A stretch of DNA of 64,000 bases from contig NZ_JACHNX010000002.1 in assembly GCF_014199595.1 (NCBI RefSeq), forward strand, positions 1-64,000. The letters are read 5' to 3'. Under the pieces are notes generated by a model. That model did not search any database. It had not been told where the DNA came from and worked only from the letters and a program-made list of their open reading frames with translations. The position numbers and the translations under genes were made by a program. The stretch comes from Sphingomonas yabuuchiae. GTDB lineage: Bacteria; Pseudomonadota; Alphaproteobacteria; Sphingomonadales; Sphingomonadaceae. This document shows positions 11,522 through 19,316 of this stretch, in pieces (positions within the stretch are counted from its first letter, which is position 1; every line of letters starts with the position of its first letter).

Positions 11522-11579
11522 GGCGCCCGGACCCGTCGGTCCGGACGCCCCGCGACGTCTTTAGGGAGGGAAAGACGTC
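11522..11579 (-). terminator. Two tandem hairpins downstream of hsp20
   Basis: On the minus strand, a 9-bp stem (GACGTCTTT / AAAGACGTC, 11554-11579) is followed by an 11-bp stem (GTCCGGACGCC pairing with GGCGCCCGGAC with one wobble, 11522-11549). The second is followed by TTTTGTTTT on the transcript. The second hairpin is a good intrinsic terminator for hsp20. Confidence 0.8.
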
Positions 11580-11587
11580 GAGCTTGC

Positions 11588-12064
11588 TTACGCCGCCTTG
11601 GCCTCGTCGGCCTCGCCAGCGTGATGCTCCACCGCGGCGAGCGGCTGGCCCGTCTTGATCGCGATCGTCTTGGGCTTCATCGCCTCGGGCACCTCACGGA
11701 CGAGGTCGATGACGAGCAGGCCGTCGTTCAGGCGCGCATCCTCGACGAACACGAAGTCCGCCAGCTCGAAGCGCCGCTCGAACGAGCGATTGGCGATGCC
11801 GACATGCAGGAAGTTGGGCGAGTTCGCCTTGTCATCCTTCTTGCCGGTGACGAGCAGCATGTTCTGCTGCGCGGTGATCTCGATCTCGTCACGCGCGAAA
11901 CCGGCCACCGCCAAAGTGATGCGGTAACGGTCGTCGGCCAGACGCTCGAGGTTGAAGGGGGGATAATTCTCTGCCGAAGCGGCCCGCGAATTGGCCTCCA
12001 GCAGATCGAACAGCCGGTCGAAGCCGATGGTCGAGCGGCGGTACGGAGTCAGGTCGATACGCAT
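11588..12064 (-). CDS. Small heat-shock protein, Hsp20/IbpA family
   Basis: The 158-residue alpha-crystallin-type holdase starts MRIDLTPYRRSTIGFDRLFD, the alphaproteobacterial IbpA/HspA N-terminus. The alpha-crystallin domain spans about 35-125 with PPFNLERLADDRYRITLAV, VTGKKDD and the ELADFVFVEDARLNDGLLVIDL strand pair. A short Ala/Glu-rich tail follows (IAIKTG gives the I-x-I motif). I chose the ATG at 12062-12064 because the family start is there and GGAGG lies 8 bases upstream. Frames reaching 12235 are leader sequence. It should bind unfolding proteins in the cytoplasm during heat stress. The leader appears to be an RNA thermometer. Confidence 0.94.
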   Translation of the reverse strand: MRIDLTPYRRSTIGFDRLFDLLEANSRAASAENYPPFNLERLADDRYRITLAVAGFARDEIEITAQQNMLLVTGKKDDKANSPNFLHVGIANRSFERRFELADFVFVEDARLNDGLLVIDLVREVPEAMKPKTIAIKTGQPLAAVEHHAGEADEAKAA

Positions 12065-12171
12065 GTCAAAACCTCCATCAGAAGCGAATTGAAACGGGAT
12101 CGACCGATCCACCCCGGCGCGGGGCGGTTCGACCCATCCGTGCGGCCCGATACCGGCACCGCACGCGAACC
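12065..12171 (-). promoter_or_regulatory. ROSE-like RNA thermometer in the hsp20 leader
   Basis: The minus-strand leader folds into three hairpins. The first (12126-12171) has GGTTCG / CGAACC at its base and CGTGCGG / CCGCACG inside. The second (12097-12110) is GGATCG / CGATCC. The third holds the Shine-Dalgarno GGAGG (12072-12076), which pairs with CUUC. Next to it lies UCGCU (12083-12087), matching the ROSE motif UYGCU. This gives G-G, C-U and U-U oppositions in an internal loop closed by UCAA / UUGA, the known ROSE design that melts on warming. The role is inferred from structure and gene. Confidence 0.72.
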
Positions 12172-12172
12172 G

Positions 12173-12202
12173 ATATGGTTCGTGGGAAATGTGCTTCAAG
12201 GG
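12173..12202 (-). promoter_or_regulatory. Sigma-32-type heat-shock promoter for hsp20
   Basis: On the minus strand CCCTTGAA (12195-12202) is followed after 16 bases by CCATAT (12173-12178). This resembles the RpoH -35 (CTTGAA) and -10 (CCCATNT) elements. The predicted start would lie close to the first ROSE-type hairpin, giving a leader of about 100 nt. Confidence 0.65.
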
Positions 12203-12309
12203 CGTTTGAGGATCGAAAAGCAAATCTTCGCTCATCCCAAGCCATGGCGGGCTTGAATGCCTACTAAAACGATGTGTGAATAGGAGATGAAACCAAAAGG
12301 GGAGCTTCC

Positions 12310-14769
12310 ATGTCCTTGACCCTGGCCTTGATCCTGGCGGCGCAGGCGACCGCCGCTGCCAATCCGCAAGCCGATCCGAATGCCGAACAGCAGACCCCCC
12401 AGACCCCCCAGACCCCCCAGACCCATCGCGACGAAGGACGGCTAGGCACGGCGCAGCAGGGCGGGGGCGATGTCGTCGTCACCGCGCGCCGCCGGGCCGA
12501 GACGATCCAGTCGGTGCCCATCGCCATGTCGGTGATCGGCGGCACCGCGCTGGCCGAGACGGGGACGTACAATGTCAATCGTTTGACCCAAATCCAGCCG
12601 ACGCTGCAATTCTACTCGACCAACCCACGCAACTCCGCCGCCAATATTCGCGGGCTGGGCGCACCGTTCGGGCTGACCAATGACGGGATCGAACAGGGCG
12701 TCGGCATCTATGTCGATCAAGTCTATTACAGCCGCATCGCCTCGGCGACGTTCGACTTCACCGATACCGAGCGGATCGAGGTGCTGCGGGGCCCGCAGGG
12801 CACGCTCTATGGCAAGAACACCACGGCGGGCGCGATCAACATCATCACCCGCCCGCCGAGCTTCACGCCCGAGGCGCGGGTCGAACTGAGCGCGGGCAAT
12901 TACGACTTCTTCCAGGGCAAGGCGTCGGTGTCCGGCCCGCTGGTCGACGACAAGGTGGCGCTCCGCCTGTCGACCTCGATTACCACGCGGCGCGGCACCA
13001 TCTATAATACGCGTCAGCAGGAATGGCAGAACAGCCAGGACAATCTGTCGCTGCGCAGTCAGTTTCTGTGGCACGCGACACCGACGCTCGACCTGACCCT
13101 GTCGGGTGATTATGCGCGGCAGAACCCCAATTGCTGCGTCCAATATTTTGCGCGGGTGGGGGCGACGCAGCGCCCGCTCAACCGGCAATATGCCGCACTG
13201 GCGGCGGCGCAGGGCTATAGTGTGCCCTCGACCAATGCCTTCGACCGGCTGACCGATGTCGATACCGATCTGCGCGCCAGGCAGGAACTGGGCGGTCTGT
13301 CGCTGGTCGCGAACTGGGATGTGGGGGAGGCGACGCTGACCAGCGTGTCGGCCTGGCGTTTCTGGCATTGGGACCCGTCGAACGACCGCGACTTCATCGG
13401 CCTGCCCATCACCACCGTCTCGGCCAATCCGTCGCAGCAGAGCCAGGTGACGCAGGAACTGCGCATTGCGTCGAACGGCAAGCGGGCGCTCGATTATGTG
13501 CTGGGCGCCTTTTATTTCTGGCAGTCGATCGACACGCAGGGACTTCAGGTCCAGGGACCGGCGGCGAGCGCCTTCCTGCTCAACCCGACCAGTACGGGCG
13601 GTCGCAATCCGGCGACGCTGAACGGCCTGACCTCGCGCAACACGATCGGCTTTACGAACACCTCGGCCGCCCTGTTCGGCAAGCTGACCTGGCATGTCGA
13701 CGATCACCTGTCGGTGTCACCCGGCTTGCGGCTCAATTACGATCGCAAGGATGGTTCCTATGTCTCGTTGGTGACCAACGGGGCGGGCTCGACCGCGCTG
13801 ACCAGCGACCAGCGCGGGGTTCTCGCGCCGCAGAATTACACGCCGTCCTTCACCAACTGGAACCTGTCGGGCGATTTGACCGTCGCCTATGAGTTCAACC
13901 CGAACGTCCATTATTATGCGACCTATGCGCGCAGCTATAAGTCGGGCGGCATCAACCTGTCGGGCCTGCCGCTCGATGCGCAGAACAACCCGATCCTGGC
14001 GACGCAGACGGTGCGTCCCGAAAAGGTCAATCATTTCGAGTTGGGGCTGAAGACCCAGTTCGCAGACCGCCGCGCGACCGTGAACATCGCGGGCTTCTGG
14101 ACCGAGATCGGCGATTACCAGGCGACGGTGAACAACCTCCAGGTCAACGTCCTGCGCGGCTATCTGGCCAATGCGGGCCGCGTGCGGACGCGCGGGGTGG
14201 AGATCGACTCGGCCTTCCGCCCGACCAGCCGGTTCAACGTCTATGCCAATGCGGCCTTTACCGACGCGCGCTATACCCGCTTCACCAATGCGCCATGCCC
14301 GCCCGAGCTGTCGGGGGGCACCGCGCTGCCGGTGGTGAACGGCCAGATCGTCGGCACCCCTGCGGCGGCGGGGACGCCGGGAAATTCGCTGCCCTATTGC
14401 GACATCTCGGGCCAGTGGCTGCCGGGCGTGTCACGCTGGGCCTTTTCCTATGGCGCGGAGTATGACCTGCCCGCGACCGTGGCGGGGACCGAGGGGCAAT
14501 TCTATCTGGGTTATGACGGCAGCTACCGTTCCAGATTCTCGTCCAACCCGTCGCGCTCGGCCTATACCGATATCAATGGCTATAGCCTGTCCAACGTTCG
14601 TGCGGGGTTCAAGGCGCCGGGCAGCTGGAACGCCTTTGTCTGGGTGCGCAACCTGTTTGATCACAATTACTATGAATTGCTGGCGACCCAGTCGGGATCG
14701 ACGGGGCTGATCGTGGGGCAGCCGGGCGATCCGAGGACCTACGGGTTCACGATTTCCAAGTCGTTTTGA
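12310..14769 (+). CDS. TonB-dependent outer-membrane receptor
   Basis: The 819-residue protein has a signal peptide (MSLTLALILAAQATAAA) and then a linker with a QTP tandem repeat coded by a 9-bp unit repeated about 3.6 times (12391-12425). A plug domain follows, from DVVVTARRRAETIQSVPIA (residues about 55-170) with GTLYGKNTTAGAINIITRPP. The rest is a 22-strand beta-barrel ending in an aromatic residue (ISKSF). Such receptors import siderophores, vitamins, sterols or glycans with TonB/ExbBD energy. The substrate cannot be read here: no transport or catabolic operon is adjacent. AGGGGAG precedes the ATG. A large palindrome follows the stop. Confidence 0.9.
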   Translation: MSLTLALILAAQATAAANPQADPNAEQQTPQTPQTPQTHRDEGRLGTAQQGGGDVVVTARRRAETIQSVPIAMSVIGGTALAETGTYNVNRLTQIQPTLQFYSTNPRNSAANIRGLGAPFGLTNDGIEQGVGIYVDQVYYSRIASATFDFTDTERIEVLRGPQGTLYGKNTTAGAINIITRPPSFTPEARVELSAGNYDFFQGKASVSGPLVDDKVALRLSTSITTRRGTIYNTRQQEWQNSQDNLSLRSQFLWHATPTLDLTLSGDYARQNPNCCVQYFARVGATQRPLNRQYAALAAAQGYSVPSTNAFDRLTDVDTDLRARQELGGLSLVANWDVGEATLTSVSAWRFWHWDPSNDRDFIGLPITTVSANPSQQSQVTQELRIASNGKRALDYVLGAFYFWQSIDTQGLQVQGPAASAFLLNPTSTGGRNPATLNGLTSRNTIGFTNTSAALFGKLTWHVDDHLSVSPGLRLNYDRKDGSYVSLVTNGAGSTALTSDQRGVLAPQNYTPSFTNWNLSGDLTVAYEFNPNVHYYATYARSYKSGGINLSGLPLDAQNNPILATQTVRPEKVNHFELGLKTQFADRRATVNIAGFWTEIGDYQATVNNLQVNVLRGYLANAGRVRTRGVEIDSAFRPTSRFNVYANAAFTDARYTRFTNAPCPPELSGGTALPVVNGQIVGTPAAAGTPGNSLPYCDISGQWLPGVSRWAFSYGAEYDLPATVAGTEGQFYLGYDGSYRSRFSSNPSRSAYTDINGYSLSNVRAGFKAPGSWNAFVWVRNLFDHNYYELLATQSGSTGLIVGQPGDPRTYGFTISKSF

Positions 14770-14779
14770 TGTTGGGGCC

Positions 14780-14915
14780 TTGCCCCTCCACCACCGGGCT
14801 GGCGCCCGGCGGTCCCCCTCCCCAAGCAAGCTTGGGGAGGAATGGGCCTTCTTGATCCTCCCCAAGCTTGCTTGGGGAGGGGGACCGCTCGCGTAAGCGA
14901 GTGGTGGAGGGGCAA
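14780..14915. repeat. Large nested palindrome after the TonB receptor gene, family C
   Basis: The outer arms TTGCCCCTCCACCAC / GTGGTGGAGGGGCAA enclose 30-bp inner arms (GGTCCCCCTCCCCAAGC... / its complement ...GCTTGGGGAGGGGGACC). The whole element could form a long hairpin and act as a terminator for the receptor gene. Similar CTCCACC...GGTGGAG pieces occur at 62697-62815. Confidence 0.85.
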
Positions 14916-15434
14916 GTCGCCCTCCGACGAATCACCCGACCCGTCCACATTCGGTTCATCTTGATCTGGTATAGCGACAGTCCCGTGAACGGGCGCCGGG
15001 CCGGCATCTGGGGACGGAGTCTGGAAGCTCCCCGTTTCCCAGCCGGTTCCGGCGGCTTTTCGAGGGATGGCATGTGATCGTGCCGGAAATGGCAAACGCC
15101 CGGACCGTTTCCGATCCGGGCGCCTGCGTGACGATCGCTCGTCAGCCCCCTTTTCCCGCTCCCGCATCAACCTCGTTGGGTGAGCGTTGGAGCAATCCCC
15201 GAACCACGGCCGTTGCTGCCTGTGTCTCAGTGAGATTGTGGTACGTTACGGCAGGGCCGCTTGTCATCCCTCTTGCGGCATCCTTGCTACGATTGCGCCG
15301 CTTGTGTGGCGCGCGCGCAACAATGGGGCGGGTCGGCCGTTGCCTGCGCGGACCGGGCGCGGCATTGCCAGCACCGGGCGCCGCCCGTACAGCCCTTGGG
15401 CTTTTCAGTTTCTCCATGGATCGATCGGACATCA
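14916..15434. other. Intergenic stretch before the lol operon with no convincing gene
   Basis: About 520 bp. It contains one hairpin (GCCCGGA...TCCGGGC, about 15099-15123). Open frames on both strands are short, overlap lolC or have atypical composition. The promoter of the lol operon is expected near the right end but I cannot place it. Confidence 0.5.
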
Positions 15435-16685
15435 ATGATCCTGTCACGTTATGAACGGATGATCGCCCGGCGCTATCTGCTGCCGGGCAAGGGAGAGGCG
15501 TTCATTTTCCTGGTCGCCTCGATCAGCCTGGTCGCGGTCATGTTGGGCGTCGCCGCGCTCGTCATCGTCATGAGCGTCATGAACGGCTTTCGCGCCGAAC
15601 TGTTCGACAAGATCGTCGGTCTCAACGGCCATGCCGTGGTGCAGGGGGTGGGCGGACGCCTGCCCGACTGGCGCGACATCGTGCGTGATGCGCGCGCCAC
15701 GCCCGGCGTCACCAGCGCGGTGCCGATGATCGAACAGCCGCTGATGTCCAGCTATAACGGCCGGGTCGAGGCGGTGCTGGTCCGCGGCATGCGCGTCGCC
15801 GACATCCGTGGCAACTCGGCCATCCGCTCCAAGATCATCATGGGCAATCTGAGCAGCGTCATACCGGGCAGCGGGCGCATCGCGATCGGCAGCCGCCTGG
15901 CCGAGGCGCTGGGCGCGCAGGTCGGCTCGGAAATCTCGCTGATCAGTCCGCAGGGGCAGACGACCCCGTTCGGCACGGTGCCGCGCATCGTCAGCTATAC
16001 GGTCGGCGCCATCTTCGAGATCGGCGTGTACGACTATGACAAGGCCTATGTCATCATGCCCATCGAGGATGCGCAGACCCTGCTGCTGATGGGCGACACG
16101 GTCGGCATGGTCGAGGTGCAGACGGTCGACGCCGACCGGGTGGGCCAGATCCTCGCCCCGCTAGCGGACAAGTTGGGCGGCCGGGCCGTCATCGCCGATT
16201 GGCGCACGATGAATGCGCAATTGTTCGAGGCGCTGGCGGTCGAGCGGGTGGCGATGTTCACCGTGCTGTCGATCATCATTCTGGTCGCGGTGTTCAACAT
16301 CCTGTCCTCGCTGATCATGCTGGTCCGCGCCAAGACGCGCGACATCGCGATCCTGCGGACGATGGGTGCGACGCGGGGTGGCCTGATGCGCATCTTCATG
16401 ACGGTGGGCACGACCATCGGCGCACTGGGGACCGTCGCCGGGCTGGGGCTGGGCGCGGTGTTCCTGTTCTATCGCCAGGGTGTGGTGAACTTCGTCCAGT
16501 TCGTGACGGGGCAGAACCTCTGGGACCCGTCGATCCGTTACCTCACCGAGCTGCCGTCCAAGACCGATCCGGTCGAGATCGTCGTGATCGCGTCGATGGC
16601 GCTCGTCTTCTCTTTCCTCGCCACGCTCTACCCCGCCTGGAAGGCGGCGAGCACGGACCCGGTTCAGGTGCTGCGCTATGAATGA
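15435..16685 (+). CDS. Lipoprotein-releasing system transmembrane protein LolC/LolE
   Basis: The 416-residue inner-membrane permease of the LolCDE ABC transporter extracts lipoproteins from the inner membrane and passes them to LolA. The start [31 protein letters not shown] and the first helix with [25 protein letters not shown] are family hallmarks. A periplasmic domain follows, then three helices with [24 protein letters not shown] (the FtsX/MacB-type coupling region) and [19 protein letters not shown] at the end. I start at the ATG at 15435 because the family N-terminus is there. It overlaps lolD by 8 bp. Alphaproteobacteria usually have one LolC/E-type subunit (LolF-like), so I give no letter. 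Confidence 0.93.
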   Translation: MILSRYERMIARRYLLPGKGEAFIFLVASISLVAVMLGVAALVIVMSVMNGFRAELFDKIVGLNGHAVVQGVGGRLPDWRDIVRDARATPGVTSAVPMIEQPLMSSYNGRVEAVLVRGMRVADIRGNSAIRSKIIMGNLSSVIPGSGRIAIGSRLAEALGAQVGSEISLISPQGQTTPFGTVPRIVSYTVGAIFEIGVYDYDKAYVIMPIEDAQTLLLMGDTVGMVEVQTVDADRVGQILAPLADKLGGRAVIADWRTMNAQLFEALAVERVAMFTVLSIIILVAVFNILSSLIMLVRAKTRDIAILRTMGATRGGLMRIFMTVGTTIGALGTVAGLGLGAVFLFYRQGVVNFVQFVTGQNLWDPSIRYLTELPSKTDPVEIVVIASMALVFSFLATLYPAWKAASTDPVQVLRYE

Positions 16686-17397
16686 TCCGATCATCCGCAT
16701 GGGAACGGTCGCCCAGCCCCACGCCGCCGAGCCGGTGCTGGCGACCCGCGAATTGTCGCGCAGCTTCACGCAGGGCGGCCAGACGATCGAGGTGCTGCGC
16801 GGCGTCGACCTCGCCATCGCGCCGGGCGAGATCGTGGCGCTGCTCGGGCCGTCGGGTTCGGGCAAGTCGACCCTGCTCCAGGCGGTCGGCCTGCTGGAGG
16901 GCGGTTTCTCCGGTTCGATCCGGATCGCGGGCGAGGAGGTGTCGAAGCTCGACTCGCATGGCCGCACTATTGCGCGGCGCGATCATCTGGGCTTCGTTTA
17001 TCAGTTCCATCATCTGCTGCCCGACTTCAACGCGATCGAGAATGTCGTCCTGCCGCAACTCGTCCAGGGTAAGCTGCCCGCCGATGCCGAGGCGCGCGCC
17101 AAGGGGCTGCTGACCGCGCTGGGGCTGGGCCATCGGCTGACCCACCGGCCGAGCCAGCTGTCGGGCGGCGAGCAGCAGCGCGTCGCCGTCGCCCGTGCGC
17201 TCGCCAACCAGCCGCCTCTGGTGCTGGCCGACGAGCCGACCGGCAATCTGGACGAGCATACCTCCGAAATCGTGCTGGCCGAGTTCCTGCGGCTGGTGCG
17301 CGGCGAGGGTTCGGCGGCGCTGGTCGCGACGCATAACGAGCGGCTGGCGCTCAAGATGGACCGGGTGGTGCGCCTGCACGAAGGCCGACTGCAATGA
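16678..17397 (+). CDS. lolD: Lipoprotein-releasing system ATP-binding protein LolD
   Basis: The 239-residue cytoplasmic ATPase powers the LolC/E permease encoded immediately upstream. Walker A is GPSGSGKST at residues 57-65, the ABC signature LSGGEQQR at 161-168, and Walker [14 protein letters not shown] from 181. It overlaps lolC/E by 8 bp and the downstream acetyltransferase by 4 bp, so all belong to one operon. Confidence 0.95.
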   Translation: MNDPIIRMGTVAQPHAAEPVLATRELSRSFTQGGQTIEVLRGVDLAIAPGEIVALLGPSGSGKSTLLQAVGLLEGGFSGSIRIAGEEVSKLDSHGRTIARRDHLGFVYQFHHLLPDFNAIENVVLPQLVQGKLPADAEARAKGLLTALGLGHRLTHRPSQLSGGEQQRVAVARALANQPPLVLADEPTGNLDEHTSEIVLAEFLRLVRGEGSAALVATHNERLALKMDRVVRLHEGRLQ

Positions 17398-17987
17398 GCG
17401 TCTGGACCGAGACCCCCACGCTGACCGGTCGCCACGTCACGCTTCGCCCCTTTGTCGAGGCCGACCTGCCCGCTTTGGTCGAGGCGGCGCGAGAAGGCGA
17501 TCTCTGGAACATCTTCTACGCCAATGTGTCGATGATGAAGACGCCCGAGCGCTGGCTGGCGGCGGCGATGAAGGAGCGTGACGTCGGTCGCGCCCTGATC
17601 TTCACGGTGGAGACGCCGGGCGGCGAGGTCGTCGGCACCACCCGCTATATGCGGATCGCGCCGCAGCATCGACGGCTGGAGATAGGCGGCACCTTCTACG
17701 CCACCCGGGTCCAGCGGACCGGCGTCAATACCGAGGCGAAGCGGATGCTGCTGGCCCATGCCTTCGAGGTGATGGCGTGCCAGGCGATCCAGATCCGCAC
17801 CGACGCACTCAACGCGCGCAGCCAGCGGGCGATCGAGCGGCTGGGTGCGAAGAAGGATGGCGTGTTGCGCGGGCATCAGGTAATGGCCGATGGCCGCATC
17901 CGCGACAGCGTCGTCTATTCGATCATCGACCGCGAGTGGCCAGGCGTCCGTGCCAATCTCGACTATCTGCTGGGGAAGCACGCATGA
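17394..17987 (+). CDS. GNAT family N-acetyltransferase (RimJ/RimL-like)
   Basis: The 197-residue protein has the acetyltransferase fold of the RimJ/RimL type: [23 protein letters not shown] at the start, [13 protein letters not shown] in the middle, and the C-terminal helix [26 protein letters not shown], in which N[11 protein letters not shown] is the classic end of the acetyl-CoA fold. Substrates of this branch are N-terminal amines of proteins or small molecules; which one applies is unknown. The ATGA overlap with lolD and with the next gene (gpx) places it inside the lol operon. Confidence 0.87.
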   Translation: MSVWTETPTLTGRHVTLRPFVEADLPALVEAAREGDLWNIFYANVSMMKTPERWLAAAMKERDVGRALIFTVETPGGEVVGTTRYMRIAPQHRRLEIGGTFYATRVQRTGVNTEAKRMLLAHAFEVMACQAIQIRTDALNARSQRAIERLGAKKDGVLRGHQVMADGRIRDSVVYSIIDREWPGVRANLDYLLGKHA

Positions 17988-18466
17988 GCGGTATCGCGGA
18001 TTTCACCGTCAAGGCGGCGGACGGCTCGGTCGTGGACATGGGGCGCTATGCGGGTCGTGTGCTGCTGATTGTCAACACCGCGTCCAAATGCGGCTTCACC
18101 CCGCAATATGAGGGGCTGGAGGCGCTGCATCGCCGTTTCGAGGGGCAAGGGCTGACCATATTGGGGTTTCCGTGCAACCAGTTCGGGGCGCAGGAGCCGG
18201 GCGATGCGGCGGAGATCGCGAATTTCTGTTCGCTGACCTATGATGTCAGCTTTCCCGTCATGGCCAAGATCGACGTCAATGGCGACGACGCCGATCCGCT
18301 GTTCCAGTGGCTGAAGACGGAAGCGCCGGGCTTGCTGGGGACGAAGGCAATCAAGTGGAACTTCACCAAGTTCCTAGTCGGCCGGGATGGGCAGGTGGTC
18401 GGGCGGTATGCGCCGACGACCAAGCCCGAGGATATGGTCAAGGATATCGAAGGGTTGCTTCGATAG
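17984..18466 (+). CDS. Glutathione peroxidase family protein, probably thioredoxin-dependent
   Basis: The 160-residue thiol peroxidase reduces hydrogen peroxide and lipid hydroperoxides. The peroxidatic Cys36 is in NTASKCGFTPQY, Gln66 is in PCNQFGAQ, and Trp125 with Asn126 is in WNFTKFLV. Cys82 (FCSLTYDV) matches the resolving cysteine of yeast Gpx3, which argues for thioredoxin rather than glutathione as reductant. The start overlaps the acetyltransferase stop by 4 bp. It is the last gene of the lol run; a palindromic repeat follows. Confidence 0.93.
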   Translation: MSGIADFTVKAADGSVVDMGRYAGRVLLIVNTASKCGFTPQYEGLEALHRRFEGQGLTILGFPCNQFGAQEPGDAAEIANFCSLTYDVSFPVMAKIDVNGDDADPLFQWLKTEAPGLLGTKAIKWNFTKFLVGRDGQVVGRYAPTTKPEDMVKDIEGLLR

Positions 18467-18518
18467 GGCGAAACATGCGCTTCGGCCCCACTCGGCGTGA
18501 ACGGAGCGAGGTATTATA

Positions 18519-18621
18519 CCCAACCTCCGTTCAGTCTGAGCGAAGTCGAAGGCCAAGGGCGGCCGTGCCCTATTGGCGGATATCGGGGCGTGGGCTTCGA
18601 TGACGCTCAGCCTGAACGGCG
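18519..18621. repeat. REP/REPIN-like palindromic repeat, family A copy 2
   Basis: Inverted copies of CCGTTCAGTCTGAGCGAAG and CTCAGCCTGAACGG flank an interior ending GGCGTGGGCTTCGA. The element has the same length and order as the one at 11393-11500. It lies between the convergent gpx and HdeD-like genes. Confidence 0.9.
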
Positions 18622-18631
18622 CTTTGCCCCC

Positions 18632-19204
18632 TCAAACCGAAAAAGCGCTCGCACCCTTTTTGTGGTCCAGCGCCGAGGCGATGGCGGTGATCCCGCCGAA
18701 CAGGAAGCTCAGCCCCAGGATGTAACCCGGCAGCGTCATCGCGCTCCATGGCAGCGTCGCCAGCACGAACAACGCGAGCAGAATGTTCAGCACCCCCAGC
18801 GCGATCATCCACCCGCGCCGCCGCCGCATCCGCGCGCCCAGCCCGATCTCCAGCGCCCCGCGCAAGCCCAGCCACACCGCCACCAGCAGCGTGATCGAGA
18901 TCGCGCCCGTCGCGGGCTCGAACGCCATGACCAGTCCGATGATCAGCGATACGAGGCCGAACCCGATCGCATAGCCGCGTCCCTCATGCCCCTTGCCGAA
19001 AATGCCTGCGCCGATCGACACCAGACCCGATGCGATCAGGAACGCCCCGATCACCAGCGTCGCGGCCAAGGTGGCCGGAACGGGAAACAGGAACGCGGCC
19101 AGCCCGAGCAGCGCCGACACGATGCCATAGGCCAAAATCCAGCCCCATCCCGCGCCGGGCCGCAAGGAGGTGGCAAAGGATCGGTCGGTATCGGTCATCG
19201 TCAT
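18632..19204 (-). CDS. HdeD-like (DUF308) small multi-spanning membrane protein
   Basis: The 190-residue inner-membrane protein has six predicted hydrophobic helices in repeated pairs, for example LAYGIVSALLGLAAFLFPVP, TLVIGAFLIASGLVSIGAGIF and GWMIALGVLNILLALFVLAT, with LGLSFLFGGITAIASALDHKK at the end. This hairpin pattern with P and G breaks is the HdeD/DUF308 pattern. HdeD is linked to acid resistance in E. coli, but the role here is unknown. I use the ATG at 19204 (MTMTDTDRSF), which has AGGGCGA just before it. It is divergent from dnaE with 112 bp between starts. Confidence 0.82.
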   Translation of the reverse strand: MTMTDTDRSFATSLRPGAGWGWILAYGIVSALLGLAAFLFPVPATLAATLVIGAFLIASGLVSIGAGIFGKGHEGRGYAIGFGLVSLIIGLVMAFEPATGAISITLLVAVWLGLRGALEIGLGARMRRRRGWMIALGVLNILLALFVLATLPWSAMTLPGYILGLSFLFGGITAIASALDHKKGASAFSV

Positions 19205-19316
19205 TCGCCCTGATCTGGATAAACCCTTCTGTTGCCGTAACGGATCGGCTTGAGCAGTGTTCCGGCGGCCGGGTTCCGCACTGGTCGAATCACGCTCGGT
19301 CGGGTAGGGATGGGCA

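Noticed and set aside
15142-15447. Minus-strand frame of 101 codons before lolC with a hairpin after its stop
   Set aside because: It overlaps the lolC start, is Arg/Ala/Pro-rich, has no ribosome site that I trust and no recognisable domain. The hairpin alone is weak support.
19247-19290. GTTC...GTTC pair before dnaE considered as a LexA box
   Set aside because: The spacing between GTTC half-sites is 10, not 7, so it does not fit the operator seen at recA.
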